NCBI RefSeq assembly: GCF_028293835.1
Contig: NZ_JAQGNX010000141.1
Location: 1-35,924, forward strand
Direction of reading: 5' to 3'
Length of the DNA stretch: 35,924 nt
Origin: Pseudomonas sp.
GTDB taxonomy: Bacteria > Pseudomonadota > Gammaproteobacteria > Pseudomonadales > Pseudomonadaceae
The position numbers were made by a program, and so were the translations under genes. Below, piece by piece: positions 32,693-35,924 of this stretch (position 1 is its first letter; every line of letters begins with the position of its first letter). Below the pieces are notes generated by a model. That model searched no databases and was not told where the DNA came from. It was given only the letters and a program-made list of their open reading frames with translations.

Positions 32693-33949
32693 ATGCCTAC
32701 TAACGCAACCCGTCTCTCCGATCGCCAGCTCAAGGCAGTCAAGGCAACTGGTAAAGACTTCGTCCTCAGCGACGGCGACGGCCTTCAGCTTCGAGTACGC
32801 GCCAGCGGCTCGATGATGTGGAATTTCAATTATCGCGAGCCGTTGACCAGAAGCCGTCTTAATACGGCGCTCGGCCCATACCCCGACCTCTCATTAGCGA
32901 ATGCTCGGAAGAAAGCAGTCGAGGCGCGAGAGCTACTTGCTCAAGGCATTGATCCCAAAGCCCAGCGCGATGAGCAAAGGCAAGCCAGACTGGCTGAGAC
33001 CGAACACACCTTCGAGAAGATAGCCACAGCCTGGTTCGAACTGAAGAAAGATTCAGTGACGCCAGCGTATGCCGAGGACATTTGGCGTTCACTCATGCTG
33101 CATGTTTTTCCGAGCATGAAATCGACGCCGCTTTCTGAAGTCAGTGCTCCTATGGTGATCAAGCTCCTTCGCCCGATTGAGGCCAAAGGCAGCCTCGAAA
33201 CAGTGAAGCGGCTGAGCCAACGACTCAACGAGATCATGACCTACGGGGTCAATTCAGGACTGATCTTTGCGAACCCCCTCAGTGGCATTCGGGCGGTGTT
33301 CAAGAAACCCAGGAAAGAGAACATGGCCGCGCTACGACCTGACGAGCTTCCGGAGCTCATGATGGAAATCGCGAATGCCAGCATCAAGCGAGTCACGCGC
33401 TGTCTGATCGAATGGCAGTTGCACACGATGACCCGCCCTGTCGAGGCAGCCACCACTCGGTGGGCAGACATCGATTTCGACAAACGCATTTGGACCATCC
33501 CACCGGAGCGCATGAAAAAGCGTCGCCCGCATACCATCCCGCTGACTGAACAGGCACTCGCGTTACTGGAGACACTCAAAGCCCATAGCGGCCACAGAGA
33601 ATACGTGTTTCCGGCAGATAGAAACCCGCGTACCCACGCTAATAGCCAGACCGCCAACATGGCGTTGAAACGCATGGGCTTCCAGGACCGCTTGGTCAGC
33701 CACGGCATGCGCTCCATGGCCAGCACCATCCTGAACGAGCACGGGTGGGATCCGGAGCTGATCGAAGTCGCGCTGGCGCATGTCGACAAGGACGAAGTCC
33801 GAAGCGCTTACAACCGAGCGGACTACATCGAGCGCCGGCGCCCGATGATGGCTTGGTGGAGTGAGCACATCCAGAAAGCGGCCACTGGCAACCTGTCGGC
33901 ATCTGCGATCAATCAAACTAGGGACCACAACGTCGTGCCGATACGGTAA
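32693..33949 (+). CDS. P4-type tyrosine integrase at ssrA
   Basis: This 418-residue recombinase inserts and excises the genomic island at the 3' end of ssrA. The N-terminal DUF4102 arm-binding domain (about 1-95) starts LSDRQLKAVKATGKDFVLSD, then comes a core-binding domain (about 103-190). The catalytic domain has Arg248 in TMTRPVEA, His337 and Arg340 in HGMRS, His363 in LAHVD, and the nucleophile Tyr373 in SAYNRADY. All active residues are present, so it looks functional. GGAGGT precedes the ATG by 9 bases. It reads away from ssrA. Confidence 0.95.
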   Translation: MPTNATRLSDRQLKAVKATGKDFVLSDGDGLQLRVRASGSMMWNFNYREPLTRSRLNTALGPYPDLSLANARKKAVEARELLAQGIDPKAQRDEQRQARLAETEHTFEKIATAWFELKKDSVTPAYAEDIWRSLMLHVFPSMKSTPLSEVSAPMVIKLLRPIEAKGSLETVKRLSQRLNEIMTYGVNSGLIFANPLSGIRAVFKKPRKENMAALRPDELPELMMEIANASIKRVTRCLIEWQLHTMTRPVEAATTRWADIDFDKRIWTIPPERMKKRRPHTIPLTEQALALLETLKAHSGHREYVFPADRNPRTHANSQTANMALKRMGFQDRLVSHGMRSMASTILNEHGWDPELIEVALAHVDKDEVRSAYNRADYIERRRPMMAWWSEHIQKAATGNLSASAINQTRDHNVVPIR

Positions 33950-34109
33950 GCGCTCACCGGACGCCGCCAGTAACCGAGAATGACTCCCCGCTTGATTTGG
34001 CGACAGCGGCGACACCGGCGACACCCGCGTAATACCTGGCCTGCTGCATGGCGACAGAAGTGGCGACTGTCGCCGTTGCAAGCCTTACTCTTGGGGCTTT
34101 CTCGGCCAA

Positions 34110-34152
34110 GCCCATACGAGTGGGAAGGCTCCGCATTCCCACTCGCATGGGC
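34110..34152. repeat. Inverted repeat with 17-base arms
   Basis: Arms GCCCATACGAGTGGGAA and TTCCCACTCGCATGGGC, differing at one position, flank a 9-base loop. There is no T-tract. It could be a REP-like element or a remnant hairpin from a lost gene. Confidence 0.7.
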
Positions 34153-34158
34153 TCTGCG

Positions 34159-34251
34159 TAATTGCATCTCACTTGACCACCTAATTGCATTGCCACTGAC
34201 CAGTCATTTACATTCGCGCTGACCAGCCGTTTGCAGTTGATGGGGGTCAGC
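34159..34251. repeat. Four tandem imperfect 23-bp repeats, IS21-like end
   Basis: Four units of 23-24 bases, starting at 34159, 34182, 34205 and 34228, share the pattern TAATTGCAT..CACTGACCAGT, with TGACCA most conserved in units 1-3. IS21-family elements carry such multiple imperfect repeats at their ends as transposase-binding sites, often with TGACCA cores in Pseudomonas. No istA or istB gene is present, so this would be an orphan terminus. The IS21 link is a recollection that needs a search. Confidence 0.5.
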
Positions 34252-34305
34252 GGGTGCCACTCAGCGCGAGTGTGTCAGCCAAGCACTGAAGGACTGCAAC
34301 CGACC

Positions 34306-34483
34306 GATTCTGTCGAAAAAGTCGGTTCGCCCAAACAGCCTGGTCATTGACTGGTTAAAACGCCTTTTTTGCACACTGCTACGTGAAATCTGAGCCCCGA
34401 AGCCTCTGCCGAAAGTAAAGATTTCAATCTCGGACGCATACTTTTCTGCTGCGGAAACCATCGTCGACTTTTTCAACAGAATC
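34306..34483. repeat. Inverted repeats flanking about 140 bases
   Basis: The arms at 34306-34324 and 34465-34483 are inverted copies of GATTCTGTYGAAAAAGTCG with one difference. The enclosed DNA has no convincing gene. The arms resemble insertion sequence ends or a miniature element. I cannot name the family. Confidence 0.5.
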
Positions 34484-34614
34484 GACCCAAAGCTGCCTGT
34501 GGCGACAGGCCGAAAGCAGTCACTCGCGGAGTGAGTACCCTTGTACCACCACAGCCATAGACACGTTGCAAAAGACTTCGTAACCTCCAATCTACGATTG
34601 TCGCCTTTTCCCTC

Positions 34615-34663
34615 AACCCCATGTCGAGTATTGAGTCATCGACTCAATACTCGACATGGGGTT
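34615..34663. repeat. Perfect 23-bp inverted repeat upstream of the two-gene module
   Basis: Two perfectly complementary 23-base arms (34615-34637 and 34641-34663; arm 1 contains CCCCATGTCGAGTATTGAG) surround a 3-base loop. It lies about 95 bases before the first gene of the module. It would form a very stable hairpin but lacks a T-tract on either strand. It may be a cassette boundary, a recombination site, an upstream terminator or a regulatory hairpin. Confidence 0.8.
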
Positions 34664-34705
34664 ACAGGCGAACTAGGGACGTTATGCGACAAAAGTGGGT
34701 AAATA

Positions 34706-34734
34706 TTATCCAATATGCGTCGTCTACTTATAGT
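34706..34734 (+). promoter_or_regulatory. Weak candidate promoter of the two-gene module
   Basis: TATAGT (34729-34734) is a good -10 in AT-rich DNA, 22 bases before the first gene. At 17 bases upstream only TTATCC is present, a poor -35. Expression may be low or activator-dependent. Confidence 0.3.
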
Positions 34735-34756
34735 CATCCAAAATAAGGAATCATCA

Positions 34757-35452
34757 ATGGCATTAAATTGGCGAAAAATATGGAACGATCCAGTATGGAG
34801 TAAAGTTATTTCTGCTGCGATTTTGGTGGTTCTTGGATTGTTGGCTACAGCGTTGATTTCTGACTGGGAAGCAAAGTTTATATCTTTAGTTAAATATGAA
34901 GTGAGGCTTTCCGTCTGGATAATAGCATTAGCCATAACTGCGATAATAATTATACCGATTTTACTTGTCCGCAAGAGTGGCAGCCCGGGATTAGCAGATT
35001 TAACGAGCAAACAATGGTTTTCTGAAATAGACCAGCAAATAAAAGATTGTAATTTTGCGCGTATCTATCTACGAGATTTTGCCCATCCCGACCAGTTTAA
35101 ATCTGAACATCGTGAGTCTTTACTATCGTTTATGAGGTCGTTAGCTGAGAGGCTTGAGGCTGGTGCAGATATACGAATCATTGCATACCACACTTCATTA
35201 TCAGACAAGTCAGGGCTTGACTGGTTAAGTTCAGAAATAACAGTAAATAAAAAAGCATTAGATAAAATAAAACTTATTAAAAACCAGCCCACATCAAACG
35301 CATCATCAATGTATTTATTTGATAGCGGAGCTGTCCTCTACAATCGCAGACTTCAAGGTGGCCACTCATATCATATCGAGAGCTTGCAGGGCTCAATTGT
35401 TCACTTCTTAATCGAGCGTGGATTTAATACATCCCAAGGCGAACTATCATGA
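34757..35452 (+). CDS. Two-helix membrane protein with C-terminal alpha/beta domain; putative effector
   Basis: I do not recognise this 231-residue protein by name. It has two membrane helices (about 17-34 and 51-71) and a cytoplasmic domain (about 85-228). That domain has alternating strands and helices: ARIYLRDF, ADIRIIAYHT, KIKLIKNQP, SSMYLFDSGAVLYNR and HFLIERGF. The order of segments recalls phospholipase D-like domains, but no HKD motif is present, so this is only a structural guess. The ATG at 34757 follows AAGGA by 7 bases; an upstream in-frame ATG at 34715 lacks a ribosome site. Many TTA, ATA and AAA codons, unlike the GC-rich neighbours, mark it as recently acquired. Its last 4 bases overlap the next gene. 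Confidence 0.8.
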   Translation: MALNWRKIWNDPVWSKVISAAILVVLGLLATALISDWEAKFISLVKYEVRLSVWIIALAITAIIIIPILLVRKSGSPGLADLTSKQWFSEIDQQIKDCNFARIYLRDFAHPDQFKSEHRESLLSFMRSLAERLEAGADIRIIAYHTSLSDKSGLDWLSSEITVNKKALDKIKLIKNQPTSNASSMYLFDSGAVLYNRRLQGGHSYHIESLQGSIVHFLIERGFNTSQGELS

Positions 35453-35838
35453 ATTCCGTATTGATTAACTTTTCCGGTCACTCACTCAACCAAGAAGTCA
35501 TAGACGAATTAAAGTCTATTTATGGCGAGCTGATTGATGCTAGGCCAATTGAAATAACCTTCAATGATGATGTCGAGAAACAAATTAAAGGCTTAGTAGA
35601 AAGTCTCTCGGTCAAGATTGACGGGGCGTTTTCGATAACAATTATTCCGCCAGGACAGGCCACGTTCGCGATTTTGCTGGTTAGTTATCTCCATGGGCTA
35701 ATTGGACATTTTCCAAATCTTTGCTATTTAGAAAGAACGAATAGCGGTATATATATCCCAAAAACCGAATATCAAGTTCAGCCACAGGAAATTAGATCTG
35801 CAGGGCGGAAATTCAGATATTCGCAGTATGTAGTATGA
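35449..35838 (+). CDS. Csx15-like protein outside any CRISPR locus
   Basis: This 129-residue protein resembles Csx15, a small CRISPR type III accessory family thought to be related to CARF proteins and ring nucleases. The resemblance lies in the start VLINFSGHSLNQEVIDEL (about 4-21), the central strand and helix ITIIPPGQATFAILLVSYLH (about 63-82), the motif HGLIGHFP (82-89), and a basic end EIRSAGRKFR. It is close to family length. The ATG overlaps the stop of the two-helix membrane protein (ATGA), so the two are coupled. No cas genes are near. It may sense, bind or destroy a nucleotide signal that controls the membrane partner; that role is inference. Codon use is AT-rich, as in its partner. 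Confidence 0.65.
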   Translation: MNSVLINFSGHSLNQEVIDELKSIYGELIDARPIEITFNDDVEKQIKGLVESLSVKIDGAFSITIIPPGQATFAILLVSYLHGLIGHFPNLCYLERTNSGIYIPKTEYQVQPQEIRSAGRKFRYSQYVV

Positions 35839-35840
35839 TA

Positions 35841-35857
35841 AACGGTTCGAGTCCGTT
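35841..35857 (+). other. tRNA T-arm-like hairpin after the module
   Basis: AACGG TTCGAGT CCGTT forms a 5-bp stem with a 7-base loop just like a tRNA T-arm. The following bases give no CCA and no other tRNA arm is visible upstream, so it is at most a tRNA fragment or a chance match. The remaining 67 bases to the window end show no gene. Confidence 0.3.
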
Positions 35858-35924
35858 CGCCTGCTCTCTTGGGGGCGAGCTAAAACCTGCCACTTAACCT
35901 GAAAGTTATGCATTCTGAGAAAAG

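Larger units (their letters stand above)
33950..34756. other. Gene-free mosaic region of the island
   Basis: No convincing gene is visible in these 807 bases. On the minus strand around 33954-34196, fragments read as Ala/Thr/Val-rich protein (for example LATATVATSVA and VAGVAAVAK) with GCGACA-type DNA repeats. This resembles debris of Pseudomonas island proteins with such low-complexity linkers. The rest holds inverted repeats, tandem 23-bp repeats and an AT-rich leader for the final two genes, each listed separately. The pattern suggests successive insertions and deletions between the integrase and the cargo. Confidence 0.6.

Noticed and set aside
33954..34196. 80-residue minus-strand frame rich in Ala, Thr and Val
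   Set aside because: No ribosome site and no full-length family match; it resembles a decayed fragment and is described only as debris.
34261..34590. 109-residue minus-strand frame in the mosaic region
   Set aside because: It runs across both inverted repeats, lacks a ribosome site and has no recognisable motif.
34615..35924. Module as an integron gene cassette with attC sites
   Set aside because: GTTATGC occurs near both ends and an inverted repeat lies upstream, but GTTATGC does not fit the GTTRRRY core, the repeat is perfect without the extrahelical bases of attC, and no second folded site is seen at 35840-35910.
32507..35924. CRISPR array near the Csx15-like gene
   Set aside because: No regularly spaced identical repeats of 24-40 bases with unique spacers were seen; the 23-bp units at 34159-34251 are contiguous and imperfect.

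Overview
The window is a stretch of Pseudomonas chromosome, most likely from the P. fluorescens group. The protein sequences, the gene order (nusA-rimP-tRNA-fMet-tRNA-Leu-secG-tpiA-glmM-folP-ftsH-rlmE / greA-carB-carA-dapB-dnaJ-dnaK-grpE / recN / fur / bamE / rnfH-ratA / smpB / lactate genes / ssrA) and the tmRNA tag ANDENYGQEFALAA all fit that genus. This is recognition by eye, not a database search.

Positions 1-7133 lie on the minus strand: the first codons of nusA, rimP, tRNA-fMet and tRNA-Leu(GAG) with their own terminators and a strong tRNA promoter, then secG, tpiA, glmM, folP, ftsH and rlmE. yhbY diverges at 7238. From 7568 to 18045 the minus strand carries a DUF4149-like membrane protein, greA, carB, carA, dapB, dnaJ, dnaK and grpE. 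The carA leader holds a candidate promoter, an ArgR-like site and a terminator hairpin, which looks like an attenuator. grpE has a textbook sigma-32 promoter and the divergent recN has a LexA box over its -10 region. fur and bamE diverge. rnfH-ratA and smpB diverge, and smpB looks nearly leaderless.

Positions 22658-31471 hold a complete lactate-use locus: an LldR-type GntR regulator, a perfect 7-3-7 operator, the lactate permease, the three-part LutABC L-lactate oxidation complex, and a large FAD/Fe-S D-lactate dehydrogenase. The FMN enzyme LldD found in many relatives is absent between the permease and the dehydrogenase. A small secreted protein and ssrA (tmRNA) follow.

The 3' end of ssrA is occupied by a genomic island. 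A P4-type tyrosine integrase lies directly downstream, preceded by repeats that could be integrase arm sites. About 0.8 kb of gene-free mosaic DNA follows, with tandem 23-bp repeats resembling an IS21-family end and several inverted repeats, including a perfect 23-bp one. Then comes an AT-rich two-gene module (34757-35838). Its first gene encodes a protein with two membrane helices and a cytoplasmic alpha/beta domain; the second, overlapping by 4 bases, encodes a 129-residue protein resembling the CRISPR-associated Csx15 family. No cas gene or CRISPR array is present. This pair is the best candidate in the window for an undescribed system, plausibly a membrane-effector and nucleotide-signal module for phage defence. 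The window ends inside the island, so its far attachment site is not visible.
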